A stretch of DNA of 64,000 nucleotides from positions 3,162,001-3,226,000 of the forward strand of contig NC_050102.1 in the NCBI RefSeq assembly GCF_902167145.1. The letters run 5' to 3'. Both the position numbers and the translations under genes were made by a program. Position 1 is the first letter of the stretch. Each line of letters opens with the position of its first letter. This document shows, piece by piece, positions 11,501 through 23,013 of this stretch. The notes beneath the pieces are model-generated. The model worked only from the letters and a program-made list of their open reading frames with translations, had not been told where the DNA came from and made no database searches. This DNA is from Zea mays. Lineage: Eukaryota; Streptophyta; Magnoliopsida; Poales; Poaceae.

Positions 11501-11751
11501 TCCCTTTGCTATGTGATAATGAGAGTGCAATCAAGATGGCGGATAATCCCGTCGAGCATAGTCGCACTAAACACATAGCCATTCGGTATCATTTTCTTAG
11601 GGATCACCAACAAAAGGGAGATATCGAGATTTCATACATTAATACTAAAGATCAATTAGCCGATATCTTTACCAAGCCTCTTGATGAACAATCTTTTAAC
11701 AAACTTAGGCATGAGCTCAATATTCTTGATTCGCGCAATTTCTTCTGTTGA
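8510..11751 (+). pseudogene. pol: Pol polyprotein of element B (one frameshift)
   Basis: The order is that of Ty1/Copia. Aspartic protease [10 protein letters not shown] has its catalytic Asp at 8543-8545. The GAG-pre-integrase zinc region follows (WHRRLAHVG...CSACQ). The integrase catalytic triad lies in [14 protein letters not shown] and NGVVERKN. A variable acidic linker (about 9780-10100) leads to reverse transcriptase, with [34 protein letters not shown] and the YVDD site near 10798. RNase H has GYSDADWAGC and STVEAEY. The frame is lost at about 11165-11168, where one base is missing just before the DPKEAHL segment, and it resumes in the next frame to the stop at 11751. Pol is in the +1 frame relative to gag. 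Confidence 0.9.
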
Positions 11752-12572
11752 TTTGCACACATAGCTCATTCTATATACCTTTGATCATGTCTCTTTCATA
11801 TGCTATGGCTAATGTGTTTTTCAAGTCTATTTCAAACCAAGTCATAGGTGTATTGAAAGGGAATTGGAGTCTTCGGCGAAGACAAAGGCTTCCACTCCGT
11901 AACTCATCCTTCGCCGTCGCTCCAAGTCACTCTCCATCTTTGGGGGAGAGAGCAAAAGGACTTCGTCTTTGGTATAATCTTAACTCATTTATTTATGACC
12001 AAAAGGGAAGATCGTACTTAGAGGGCTCTAATGATTCCACTTTTGGCGATTTATGCCAAAGGGGGAGAAAGTAAGAGCCCAAAGCAAAAGGACCGCACCA
12101 CCACCAATTTCAAAAATTTCGTGTTTCCAAGAATATTATCAATTGATATCCTATTGTGTTCAAAACGGGGAGAAAGTAGTATTTCAAAAATTGATATATC
12201 AAAACCCTCTTGAACACTAAGAGGAGGATCTCATTTAGGGGGAGTTTTGTTTAGTCAAAGGAAAAGCATTTGAAACAGGGGGAGAAAATTTCAAATCTTG
12301 AAAATGCTTTGCAAAATCTTATTCATTTACCTTTGACTATTTGCAAAAGAACTTTGAAAAGGATTTACAAAAGAGTTTGCAAAAACAAAACATGTGGTGC
12401 AAGCGTGGTCCAAAATGTTATAAGTAAGAAACAATCCATGCATATCTTGTAAGTATTTATATTGGCTCAATTCCAAGCAACCTTTATACTTACAGTATGC
12501 AAACTAGTTCAATTATGCACTTCCATATTTGCTTTGGTTTGTGTTGGCATCAATCACCAAAAAGGGGGAGAT
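11752..12572 (+). other. element B 3' region with multiple polypurine tracts
   Basis: Non-coding and AT-rich. It contains repeated GGGGGAG tracts at about 11940-11952, 12058-12071, 12164-12176, 12237-12247 and 12274-12288, and the terminal one at 12559-12571 directly before the 3' LTR. Sireviruses are known for multiplied polypurine tracts, which prime plus-strand DNA synthesis. No gene is seen here. Confidence 0.8.
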
Positions 12573-13898
12573 TGAAAGGGAATTAGGCTTACACCCAGTC
12601 CCTAATTAATTTTGGTGGTTGAATTGCCCAACACAAATAATTGGACTAACTAGTTTGCCCAAGTGTATAGATTATACAGGTGTAAAAGGTTCACACTCAG
12701 CCAATAAAAAGATCAAGTTTTGGATTCAACAAAGGAGCAAAGTGGCAACCGAAGGCACCTCTGGTCTGGGGGCACCGGACTGTCTGGTGTACACCGGAAA
12801 GTGTCCGGTGCACCAGAGGACTCCAACTCGAACTCGCCACCTTCGGAAATTTCCAGAGGCGACTCCGCTATAATTCACCGGACTGTCCGGTGTACACCGG
12901 ACAGTGTCTGGTGCTCCAAGGGAGAGCCGCCTCAGGAACTCGTCAGCCTCGGGAATTCACTTCAGCCGCTCCGCTATAATTCACCGGACTGTCCGGTGTA
13001 CACCGGACTGTCCGGTGTACACCGGACTGTCCGGTGCAACAGCGGAGCAACGGCTATTTCGGCGGCAACGACTACCTGTGCTGCATTTAATGCGCGCGCA
13101 GCGCGCGCAGAGGTCAGGCACGCCCATACTGGCGCACCGGACAATGAACAGGAGTTGTCCGGTGTGCACCGGACATCCAGGCGGGCCCAGAAGTCAGAAG
13201 CTCCAACGGTCAGAATCCAACGACAGTGATAACGTGGCGGGGGCACCGGACATGTCCGGTGTGCACCGGACTGTCCGGTGCGCCATCGAACAGACAACCT
13301 CCCAACGGCCACTTTTGGTGGTTGGGGCTATAAATACCCCAACCACCCCACCATTCATTGCATCCAAGTTTTCCACTTCCCAACTACTACAAGAGCTCTA
13401 GCATTCAACTCTAGAAGCACCAAAGAGATCAAATCCTCTCCAAATTCCATACAACGCCATAGTGACTAGAGAGAGTGATTTGCTTGTGTTCTTTCGAGCT
13501 CTTGCGCTTGGATTGCTTTTTTCTTTCTTGATTCTTTCATTGCGATCAAACTCACTTGTAATTGAGGCAAGAGACACCAAACTTGTGGTGGTCCTTGTGG
13601 GAACTTTGTGTTCCAAGTGATTGAGAAGAGAAAGCTCACTCGATCCAAGGAATCGTTTGAGAGAGGGAAGGGTTGAAAGAGACCCGGCCTTTGTGGCCTC
13701 CTCAACGGGGAGTAGGTTTGCAAGAACCGAACCTCGGTAAAACAAATCCGCGTGTCACACTCTTTATTTGCTTGCGATTTGTTTTGCGCCCTCTCTCGCG
13801 GACTCGTTTATATTTCTAACGCTAACCCGGCTTGTAGTTGTGTTTATATTTGTAAATTTCAGTTTCGCCCTATTCACCCCCCCTCTAGGCGACTATCA
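12573..13898 (+). repeat. element B 3' LTR, complete
   Basis: It runs from TGAAAGGGAATTAGG to GGCGACTATCA, 1326 bp. It carries a dense palindrome cluster at about 12774-13285 (CACCGGACTGTCCGGTG and variants) and TATAAATA at 13329-13336. Translated frames over the cluster are repetitive and not real genes. The next five bases, GCAGC (13899-13903), are the expected right TSD copy; the left copy was deleted. Confidence 0.93.
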
Positions 13899-16342
13899 GC
13901 AGCCTCGACGACGAGGACTGCGGCCCAAGCCACGAATGTTTCCACGTCGAGCTAGGGGATCCCTCCGAAGGCAATCATCTCGGTATGCCGGGGGACGGTG
14001 ATCTCCCTAGGCCGGTGCCTCGCGCTGACATCCCGCGGGAGCTAGCTGTGGTCCCCGTTCCAGCGGGGGGTCACGACCCACAGCTCGAGCAAGTCCGCGG
14101 GGCGCAGGCCAGGCTCGACGAGGGAGCAGGAGCGCTTGAGCCGATCCGCCGGGACGTCGGGCAGGTGTGGGCGTGCCAACCCCCGGCCGGAGAAATACGT
14201 CACCTGCCCCAGGGTCTCCAGCACCGCGTCGCCAACGACGTCAGGGTCAGGCCGCCACCCGCATCCAGTGGGGTCGGTCAGAACCTGGCTGCAGCAGCGA
14301 TGCTTCTCCGCGCGATGCCGGAGCCATCAACCACCGAGGGTCGGTGAATCCAGGGAGAGCTCAAGAATCTCCTGGAAGGCGCTGCGGTCCGACGGGCCGA
14401 GAGCTCTGCCTCCCGAAGGCAGGGATACCCCTCAGAACCTCACGCCGCGACTTCCCGATTCATGCGGGAAGCCTCGGTCTACACCGGGCGCACGCGCAAC
14501 ACCGCGCCTGCGGCCCCGGGCCACCTCGGCAACGAGCACCATCATCGCGACCGTCGGGCCCACCTCGACGAGAGGGTGCGCCGAGGTTACCACCCCAGGC
14601 GTGGGGGACACTACGACAGCGGGGAGGATCAGAGTCCCTCGCCCGAACCACCCGGTCCACAGGCCTTCAGTCGGGCCATCCGACGGGCGCCGTTCCCGAC
14701 CCGGTTCCGACCCCCGACTACTATCACAAAGTACTCGGGGGAAACGAGACCGGAACTGTGGCTCGCGGACTACCGCCTGGCCTGCCAACTGGGTGGAACG
14801 GACGACGACAACCTCATCATCCGCAACCTCCCCCTGTTCCTCTCTGACACCGCTCGCGCCTGGTTGGAGCACCTGCCTCCGGGGCAGATCTCCAACTGGG
14901 ATGACCTGGTCCAAGCCTTCGCCGGCAATTTCCAGGGCACGTACGTGCGCCCCGGGAATTCCTGGGACCTCCGAAGCTGCTGGCAGCAGCCGGGAGAGTC
15001 TCTCCGGGACTACATCCGACGATTCTCGAAGCAGCGCACCGAGCTGCCCAACATCACCGACTCGGATGTCATCGGCGGGTTCCTTGCCGGCACCACCTGC
15101 CACGACCTGGTGAGTAAGTTGGGTCGCAAGACCCCCACCAGGGCGAGCGAGCTGATGGACATCGCCACCAAGTTCGCCTCTGGCCAGGAGGCGGTCGAGG
15201 CTATCTTCCGAAAGGACAAGCAGCCCCAGGGCCGCCCATCGGAAGATGCTCCCGAGGCGTCTACTCCACGCGGCGCCAAGAAGAAAGGCAAGAAGAAGTC
15301 GCAAGCGAAACGCGACGCCGCCGCCGAGTATAAGAACCCTCGGAAGCCCCCCGGAGGTGCCAACCTCTTCGACAAGATGCTCAAGGAGCCGTGCCCCTAT
15401 CATCAGGGGCCCGTCAAGCACACCCTTGAGGAGTGCGTCATGCTTCAGCGCCACTTCCACAGGGCCGAGCCACCCGCGGAGGGTGGCGGGGCCCGCGACG
15501 ACGACAAGAAGGAAGATCACCAAGCAGGAGAGTTCCCCGAGGTCCGCGACTGCTTCATGATCTACGGTGGGCATACGGCGAATGCCTTGGCTCGGCATCG
15601 CAAGCAAGAGCGCCGGGAGGTCTGCTCGGTGAAGGTGGCGGCGCCAGTCTACCTAGACTGGTCCGACAAGCCCATCACCTTCGACCAAGCTGACCACCCC
15701 GACCACGTGCTGAGCCCGGGGAAATACCCGCTCGTCGTCGACCCCATCGTCGGCGACGTCAGGCTCACCAAGGTCCTGATGGACGGGGGCAGCTGCCTCA
15801 ACATCATCTACGCCGAGACCCTAAAGCTCCTGTGCGTCGATCTGTCCTCCGTCCGAGCAGGCGCTGCGCCCTTCCACGGGATCATTCCCGGGAAGCGCGT
15901 CCAGCCCCTCGGACGACTCGACCTTCCCGTCTGCTTCGGAATGCCCTCCAACTTCCAAAGGGAGACTCTGATGTTCGAGGTGGTCGGGTTCCGAGGAACC
16001 TACCACGTGGTACTGGGGAGGCCATGCTACGCGAAGTTCATGGCCGTCCCCAACTACACCTACCTGAAGCTCAAGATGCCGGGCCCCAACGGGGTCATCA
16101 CCGTCGGCCCCACGTACAAACACGCGTTCGAATGCGACGTGGAGTGCATGGAGTACGCCGAGGCCCTCGCCGAGTCCGAGGCCCTCATCGCCGACCTGGA
16201 AAACCTCTCCAAAGAGGTGCCAGACGTGAAGCGTCATGCCGGCAACTTCGAGCCAGCGGAGACGGTCAAGGCCGTCCCTCTCGACCCCAGTGGCGACACC
16301 TCCAAGCAGATCCGGATCGGTTCCGGGCTCGACCCCAAATAG
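13899..16342 (+). pseudogene. gag: Huck Gag and protease region (5'-truncated, two stops)
   Basis: The frame is open immediately from the element B boundary (SLDDEDCGPSHECF), so B landed inside Huck's leader or gag N-terminus. A TGA at 14345-14347 interrupts it in a likely CGA codon. After that the frame runs through a retrotransposon Gag domain (about 14690-15200, including LIIRNLPLFLSDTARAWLEHL), a lysine-rich nucleic-acid-binding stretch, and a knuckle-like CPYHQGPVKHTLEEC. The aspartic protease has VLMDGGSCLNI near 15776-15810. A TAG at 16340-16342 replaces a likely CAG; reading continues in the same frame into reverse transcriptase. This is the single Gag-Pol frame of a Tat-type Gypsy element. 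Confidence 0.87.
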
Positions 16343-17877
16343 GAAGCAGTGCTCGTCGACTTTCTCCGTGCAAACGCCGACGTCTTTGCGTGGAGTCCCT
16401 CGGACATGCCCGGCATACCGAGGGATGTCGCCGAGCACTCGCTGGATATTCGGGCCGGAGCCCGACCCGTCAAGCAGCCTCTGCGCCGATTCGACGAGGA
16501 GAAGCGCAGAGCGATAGGCGAGGAGATCCACAAGCTAATGGCAGCAGGGTTCATCAAAGAGGTATTCCATCCCGAATGGCTTGCCAACCCTGTGCTTGTG
16601 AGAAAGAAAGGGGGGAAATGGCGGATGTGTGTAGACTACACTGGTCTCAACAAAGCATGTCCGAAGGTTCCCTACCCTCTGCCTCGCATCGATCAAATCG
16701 TGGATTCCACTGCTGGGTGCGAAACCCTGTCATTCCTCGATGCCTACTCAGGGTATCACCAAATCAGGATGAAAGAGTCCGACCAGCTCGCGACTTCTTT
16801 CATCACGCCCTTCGGCATGTACTGCTATGTCACCATGCCGTTCGGCTTGAGGAATGCGGGCGTGACGTATTAGCGGTGCATGAACCATGTGTTCGGCGAA
16901 CACATCGGTCGCACGGTCGAGGCCTACGTCGATGACATCGTAGTCAAGACGAGGAAGGCTTCCGACCTCCTCTCCGACCTTGAAGTGACATTCCGATGTC
17001 TCAAGGCGAAAGGCGTCAAGCTCAATCCCGAGAAGTGTGTCTTCGGGGTGCCCCGGGGCATGCTCTTGGGGTTCATCGTCTCCGAGCGGGGCATCGAAGC
17101 CAACCCGGAGAAGATCGCAGCCATCACCAGCATGGGGCCCATCAAGGACTTAAAAGGCGTACAGAGGGTCATGGGATGTCTCGCGGCCCTGAGCCGCTTC
17201 ATCTCACGCCTCGGCGAAAGAGGTCTGCCTCTGTACCGCCTCTTAAGGAAGGCCGAGTGTTTCGCTTGGACCCCTGAGGCCGAGGAAGCTCTCGGGAACC
17301 TGAAGGCGCTACTCACAAAGGCGCCTATCTTGGTGCCTCCAGCTGATGGAGAAGCCCTCTTGGTCTACGTCGCCGCGACCACTCAGGTGGTTAGCGCCGC
17401 GATTGTGGTCGAGAGGCAAGAAGAGGGGCATGCATTGCCCGTTCAGAGGCCAGTTTACTTCGTCAGCGAGGTACTCTCCGAGACCAAGATCCGCTACCCA
17501 CAAGTCCAGAAGTTGCTGTATGCAGTGATCCTGACGAGGCGGAAGTTGCGACACTACTTCGAGTCGCATCCGGTAACTATGGTGTCATCCTTCCCCCTGG
17601 GGGAGATCATCCAGTGCCGAGAGGCCTCGGGCAGGATTGCGAAGTGGGCGGTGGAAATCATGGGCGAGACAATCTCGTTCGCCCCTCGGAAGGCCATCAA
17701 GTCCCAGGTCTTGGCGGACTTCGTAGCTGAATGGGTCGACACCCAGCTACCGACGGCTCCGATCCAACCGGAGCTCTGGACCATGTTTTTCGATGGGTCG
17801 CTGATGAAGACGGGAGCCGGCGCGGGCCTACTCTTCATCTCGCCCCTCGGGAGACACCTACGCTATGTGCTAGCCTC
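16343..17877 (+). pseudogene. pol: Huck reverse transcriptase and RNase H (broken)
   Basis: It continues in frame from the protease. Reverse transcriptase motifs include KWRMCVDYTGLNKACP, FLDAYSGYHQI, the palm sequence MPFGLRNAGVTY and the catalytic YVDD at about 16924-16935. A TAG at 16871-16873 falls between GVTY and RCMNHVF, again where CAG is expected. The RT-associated RNase H follows ([11 protein letters not shown]...[15 protein letters not shown]), then a second RNase H-like region starting [10 protein letters not shown], as known for Tat-type elements. At about 17873-17877 one base is missing and the frame shifts; the next entry carries on. Confidence 0.88.
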
Positions 17878-19632
17878 CATTTCCCGGCGTCCAACAATGT
17901 GGCTGAGTACGAGGCTCTGGTCAACGGGTTGCAGATCGCCATCGAGCTAGGGGTCAGACGCCTCGACGCCCGCGGCGACTCGCAGCTCGTCATCGACCAA
18001 GTCATGAAGAACTCCCACTGCCGCGACCCGAAGATGGAGGCCTACTGCGATGAGGTTCGGCGCCTGGAAGACAAGTTCTACGGGCTCGAGCTTAACCACA
18101 TCGCTCGGCGTTACAACGAGACGGCGGACGAGCTGGCAAAAATAGCCTCGGGGCGAACAACGGTTCCCCCGGACGTCTTCTCCCGGGATCTGCATCAACC
18201 CTCCGTCAAGATCGACGACTCGCCCGAGCCTGAGGCGCCCTCGGTCCAGCCCGAGGTACCCTCGGCACAGCCCGAGGCACCCTCAGCTCAGCCCGAGGCG
18301 CCCTCGGTTCAGCCCGAGGTACCCTCGGCCTCCGAGGGCGAGGCGCTGCGCATCGAGGAGGAGCGGAGCGGGGCCACGCCTGATCGAAATTGGCAGACCC
18401 CGTACCTGCAATATCTCCGCCAAGGAGAGCTACCCCTCGACCGAGCCGAGGCTCGGCGGGTAGCGCGACGCGCCAAGTCGTTCGTCTTGCTGGGCGATGA
18501 GAAGAAGCTCTACCACCGCAGCCCCTCGGGCATCCTCCAGCGATGCATCTCCGTCGCCGAAGGTCAGGAACTCCTGCAAGAGATACACTCGGGGGCTTGC
18601 AGCCATCACGCAGCGCCTCGAGCCCTTGTCGGGAATGCTTTCCGGCAAGGCTTCTACTGGCCAACGGCGGTGGCTGACGCCACTAGAATTGTCCGCACCT
18701 GCGAAGGGTGCCAATTCTATGCGAAGCAGACCCACCTACCCGCTCAGGCTCTGCAGACGATACCCATCACCTGGCCCTTTGCCGTGTGGGGTCTGGACCT
18801 CGTCGGCCCCTTGCAGAAGGCGCCCGGGGGCTACACGCACCTGCTGGTCGCCATCGACAAATTCTCCAAGTGGGTCGAGGTCCGACCTCTGAACAGCATC
18901 AGGTCCGAGCAGGCGGTGGCGTTCTTCACCAACATCATCCATCGCTTCGGGGTCCCGAACTCCATCATCACCGACAACGGGACCCAGTTCACCGGCAGAA
19001 AATTCTTGGATTTTTGCGAGGATCACCACATCCGGGTGGACTGGGCCGCCGTGGCTCATCCCATGTCGAATGGGCAAGTAGAGCGTGCCAACGACATGAT
19101 TCTACAAGGGCTCAAGCCTCGGATTTACAACGACCTCAACAAGTTCGGCAAGCGATGGATGAAGGAACTCCCCTCGGTGGTCTGGAGCCTGAGGACAACG
19201 CCGAGCCGAGCCACGGGTTTCACGCCGTTCTTCCTGGTCTACGGGGCCGAGGCCGTCTTGCCCACTGACCTGGAATACGGCTCCCCGAGGACGAGGGCCT
19301 ACAACGATCAAAGCAACCAAGCTAGCCGAGAAGACTCGTTGGACCAGCTGGAAGAGTCTCGGGACAAGGCCTTACTACACTCGGCGCGGTACCAGCAGTC
19401 CCTGCGACGCTACCACGCCCAAGGGGTCCGGCCCCAAGACCTCCAGGTGGGCGACCTGGTGCTTCGGCTGCGGCAAGACGCCCGAGGGAGGCACAAGCTC
19501 ACGCCCCCCTGGGAGGGGCCATTCGTCATCGCCAAAGTTCTGAAGCCCGGAACGTACAAGCTGGCCAACAGTCAAGGCGAGGTCTACGGCAACACTTGGA
19601 ATATCCAACAGCTACGTCGCTTCTACCCTTAA
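17878..19632 (+). pseudogene. pol: Huck second RNase H end and integrase
   Basis: It continues in the shifted frame from [16 protein letters not shown] to the stop at 19632. The second RNase H is completed first (ARGDSQLVIDQV, ARRYNETADELAK). A Pro/Glu/Ser repeat linker at 18229-18333 follows. Integrase has the zinc finger ending CEGCQFY and the catalytic Asp, Asp and Glu in GLDLVGP, ITDNGTQF and NGQVERAN. The C-terminal part ends with a GPFVIAKVLKPGTYKL segment and no chromodomain. Catalytic residues are all present, so only the upstream lesions and the frameshift disable this copy. Confidence 0.88.
18229..18333 (+). repeat. 21-bp coding minisatellite in Huck linker
   Basis: Five units encode a seven-residue repeat, PEAPSVQ, with Ala/Val alternation (PEVPSAQ and variants). 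It lies between RNase H and integrase and keeps frame. Silent changes between units show it is not a fresh duplication. Confidence 0.9.
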
Positions 19633-22600
19633 GATATTTTCAAGTTGTTCATATACCTCGCACCCACGCAAAGTTTAGTCATCAAGGAAGGGTCGGCCTC
19701 GCCTCAGCAAAGCCCGACCCTCCCTCGGGGGCTAAAAGGGGGGGAACCCCCTCTGCGTTGAAATTTTCCTCGAAAAAAGATCTCTTTTGCCAGAATATCT
19801 TTCGTGCTTTTTGACTACTTCGAAAAGTGGATCCTGAAAACGACGGAGTACACATAAGCAGCCAAGGCTGACCGAGCCGAGGGACTCCTACGCCTCCGGG
19901 ATACGGATACCTCACTCATCACCTTCTGCGATAAGTAACTCGCGTTCGGATGAAGCGATTCCGCGGACCGAACAAGTCTTCACGTTCGGAAGCTCTTCTG
20001 CCAAAGCGATCCTTCGAGCCTTCTCGACTGAGTCGGTGACAGGGTCTCATGGACGGGTGAAAGTGCGCGTAAGCGGCAAGGCCGACCGAGCCGAGGGACT
20101 CCCACGCCTCCGGGATACGGATACCTCACTCATCACCTTCCACGAAAGAGTCCAGATACTCAAAACAAGAGGGAAAGAGACGCAGCTTTACAACGCAGCG
20201 AGGGTGTGTGTTCTGGCCTCGGCGGCCGCAGAAGGCACACGCTACAAGACAATCTGATCCTGCAGGCTCGGGTCTTGACGCTGGAAGGGGGCAGCAGCAC
20301 CCTCGGCATCGACGACAACTTCGGCGAGGTTCGACCTAGCCTCGGACGGCGACGCGGTCCGAAGACCTCCACTCCGAAGGACGATGTCATCACCACGCCC
20401 GGGCCATCGCCGCCAGGGTCTTCTCCGGGAATCCGGCCCGAGCAGGCGGCTCGGCCGGTCACCTCTGGGGCCTCGGCCAACCATCTTCCAAGGGCGCCAG
20501 CCCGACCCGAGGCCTCGGCTGGTCAACTCCGGCGTCGGTCCCGCTAACGGACAACCCGGCCAGGCTCCGGCCAACCAGGTTTCGTTTTCGAGCCAACTCC
20601 GCCTCTGTTCATGCTGATATCGCTACCCCTGGCCTCGGCTCGTCGAAGAGCGGCCAAGGGGTCCCTTTAACTAAGCTAGAGGAGCCTCGGACAACAAGGC
20701 CGACCAAGCCGAGGGACTCCTACGCCTCCGGGATACGGATACCTCACTCGTCACCTTGACACGGGGCGACTCATGCTTGGTGAAGCGGTTCAGATAATCA
20801 ACAGGCGAGACTTAGTGCTCGAAAATGAGGAAAAAACACGGCTCCGTGCCAAAATTACATACATGTTCATGCCTCGACAGCCATAATGAACAAAAACACT
20901 GGCAGTCGAAGTGCCATTACAAATGGAACTCCGGTTCCCCCTCCGTAGGTACGAACAACCCCACTCGATAGGGGTGGGCCTGCGGAGCAACAGAAGACTG
21001 ACGAGCGGCTCGCCGCCGCCCGCTCTGACTCCGACGACAACGACCCCCGCTCCGGATGGCCGAGCTGCAGCAGCGCAGGCCTCAGGGTGGGTGCTGCTGC
21101 AATCTTGCCCTCGCCCACACCGACGCTCGAGGGGCGAGGACAAGTACGAAGAACCGGAGGCCCGAAGCGCGGATGGTGGCGGTGATCCCGTCGATGACGG
21201 GGACTTCTCGAGCCGCCTCCGCCTCGGCACCGATGGCAGGGGCCATCAGCCCCCCGGCAGATCCCCTCTCAAATCCTCCCAGACGAGTGGGGCACCGGCC
21301 TTCGCGCGAGGGCGCCATCCCGGTGCAAAGGCAGGACCACCCCAGAACACGAACGCCGCCCTAGCAGCGCGCGACATCTTGGGTGGTCCTCCCGTGCACA
21401 CGGCGCGGCAGCCGCCCTCCGGCAGGAGGGGCCGCCGGGAGCCAAGCCGACGAGCCCAACACGCTGGAGGTGACGACGCCCGCCGTCGACCAGCCCCGCG
21501 TTGTCGAAGTCCGGACCGCCCGCAGGGCCAGTGAGCGCCCTCTCCCTCGAACGCCGCGGGAAGAGGGTGACCCACGAACCCGCGCGGGAGGTAGAGCGCC
21601 GGCTCAGCCCGGCCCCCACCCCAGCGAGGATGATGAACATCCTTGAAGCTGAGGGTGGGACCAAGATCGCAGCCTGGCTTGCTTCTCCCCACCCAGGAAC
21701 TGGTGGTCACCGTCTTGGGTGACCGCCGGCGGGGGGGGGGGGGGGTACAGCCGGGCTGGCTGATGAAAATCCTTGAAGCCGAACGATGGCTGAAGGGTAC
21801 CAACTCCCACGGAGTTGCGTTCTTCCAACGATGAGGCGAAAAGATGGCGGGTATCCCCCATCCGGGGGCTTGGAAGGTGGAAAGACGCGATGCATAAGGG
21901 AGTGAGAAGACATGGTCGCCTTCCGAAAGGGGTCGCCCTCCTTTTAAGGGCAACTCTCCCTACGTGCGCCCCCAACCGTCACGGGCTGAGTCTTCTCCAA
22001 CACGCTCCAAGGCCCTCCCCTGCGGCGCGGGGGCTGGGTCCCGCATGTCATACGAACCGGCTCGGAGCAGAAGAAGCCAAACCGCCGCGTGTGGTGCACT
22101 CAACCGCCCAGCGGTTACAAGTGACCCTCCACTTTTGCCCAGACCAACGGGTGAGAGAGGCAGGCAGCCATGCAGGCGGCATGCAACCGTGCCAAGTGGA
22201 CGCGCTTCTCCGACTCCCAACGCGCCCGGCCTGGAGGCCCAGGCCCACGCGTCACGCAACCGGCGCGCCGGATGCTGCATGCAAGCAACTACACCGCCAC
22301 TTGCGCCACCACCGCGCCTCTTCGGTTGCGGAACCAGTACCGCGACTCGAGGCGACCCAGCAGCGCCAACCTGGCGCGACGGTCAATGCGGCCGAAAGTG
22401 GGCCGGCAGTAATGACGGTGGCAAGCGGGCGGGAGCAGCGGTCACGTCATCAGCCAAGCTCACGTCCCATCCAGGGGCAGCAAGAGAACCCCCTCTCACG
22501 GCGTGAAGACGACGCGCCCGTGATCCGTTCCTCGAACGGCTCGCGCACGCGCGACAACCGCCCCGCCAACCACTCGCCCCGTCGCATTAACTCCGCGGCG

Positions 22601-22803
22601 GGACAGGCGGTGCTTCTGGCAGGAGAAGCGGGCGACGCTTCGCCTTCGCCGTAATAACCGCGCCAAAAAAGGTACGCCACGTCGTTCGATTTCGTACCCT
22701 TTTCTGTTTTTTCCTCTTTCTCTATCTCTTGCAGCAGGGACCGGGAAAAGGGGATACCCCGAAAAGGGTCCTTCCCCGTGAAGGAACCAGGCTCCGAGCC
22801 TCC

Positions 22804-23013
22804 CTACTGATCAGAGGTTCGAAGGCTGGCCCCCCGAAGGGTTCCAACAGCCGCCTCAGATCACGTGGGCCCTACACCCACTATTGGTCAGAGGTTCGAA
22901 GGCCGGCCCCCCGAAGGGTTCCACGGACGCCTCAGGCTACTCGGGCTCCGTGCCCATTACTGATCAGGGGTTCGAAGGCTGGCCCCCGAAGGGTTCACAG
23001 TCGCCTCAGACGC
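22804..23013 (+). repeat. ~76-bp tandem repeat in Huck 3' region
   Basis: Three units start near 22804, 22881 and 22957. Each has TCAGAGGTTCGAAGGCTGG or a close variant, then CCCCGAAGGGTTC and GCCTCAG. Confidence 0.85.

Larger units (their letters stand above)
4969..13898 (+). mobile_element. element B: Opie-type Ty1/Copia Sirevirus in Huck
   Basis: The 5' LTR is truncated (4969-5754). It is followed by a primer-binding site, gag, pol, a polypurine-rich 3' region and a complete 3' LTR (12573-13898). The LTR start TGAAAGGGAATTAGGCTTACACC is the Opie type from memory. Over the shared 786 bp the LTRs differ by about 9 substitutions and 1 indel by eye, all substitutions being transitions. The right flank is Huck gag sequence in frame; the left flank was deleted together with the first 539 bp of the 5' LTR. 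Gag has one nonsense codon and pol one frameshift. Confidence 0.88.

Noticed and set aside
12720..13229. Frames of 60-200 codons over LTR palindromes (also 46148-46525, 53596-54180, 53634-54131)
   Set aside because: Their translations are repeats of CTPDSP- or TVRCTG-like words produced by the CCGGACTGTCCGG palindromes. They occur on both strands and have no domain; they are artefacts of repeat composition.
12774..13285. CRISPR-like array
   Set aside because: The repeated palindromes have no regular spacer length, the spacers are themselves repeats, there are no cas genes, and the context is a plant LTR.
14432..15607. 391-codon minus-strand frame over Huck gag
   Set aside because: It lies opposite the Gag domain and is a shadow frame of GC-rich coding sequence.
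21246..21953. 235-codon antisense ORF in the Huck 3' region, with overlapping plus-strand frames 20911-21534 and 21815-22654
   Set aside because: All six frames are long here because the DNA is GC-rich. The frame crosses the G run, shows no known domain, and competing frames are equally long. An extra Tat-type ORF cannot be excluded but is not supported.
22815..23000. GGTTCGAAGGC words resembling a tRNA B box
   Set aside because: No A box, acceptor stem or cloverleaf can be drawn around them; the words are part of the 76-bp tandem repeat.
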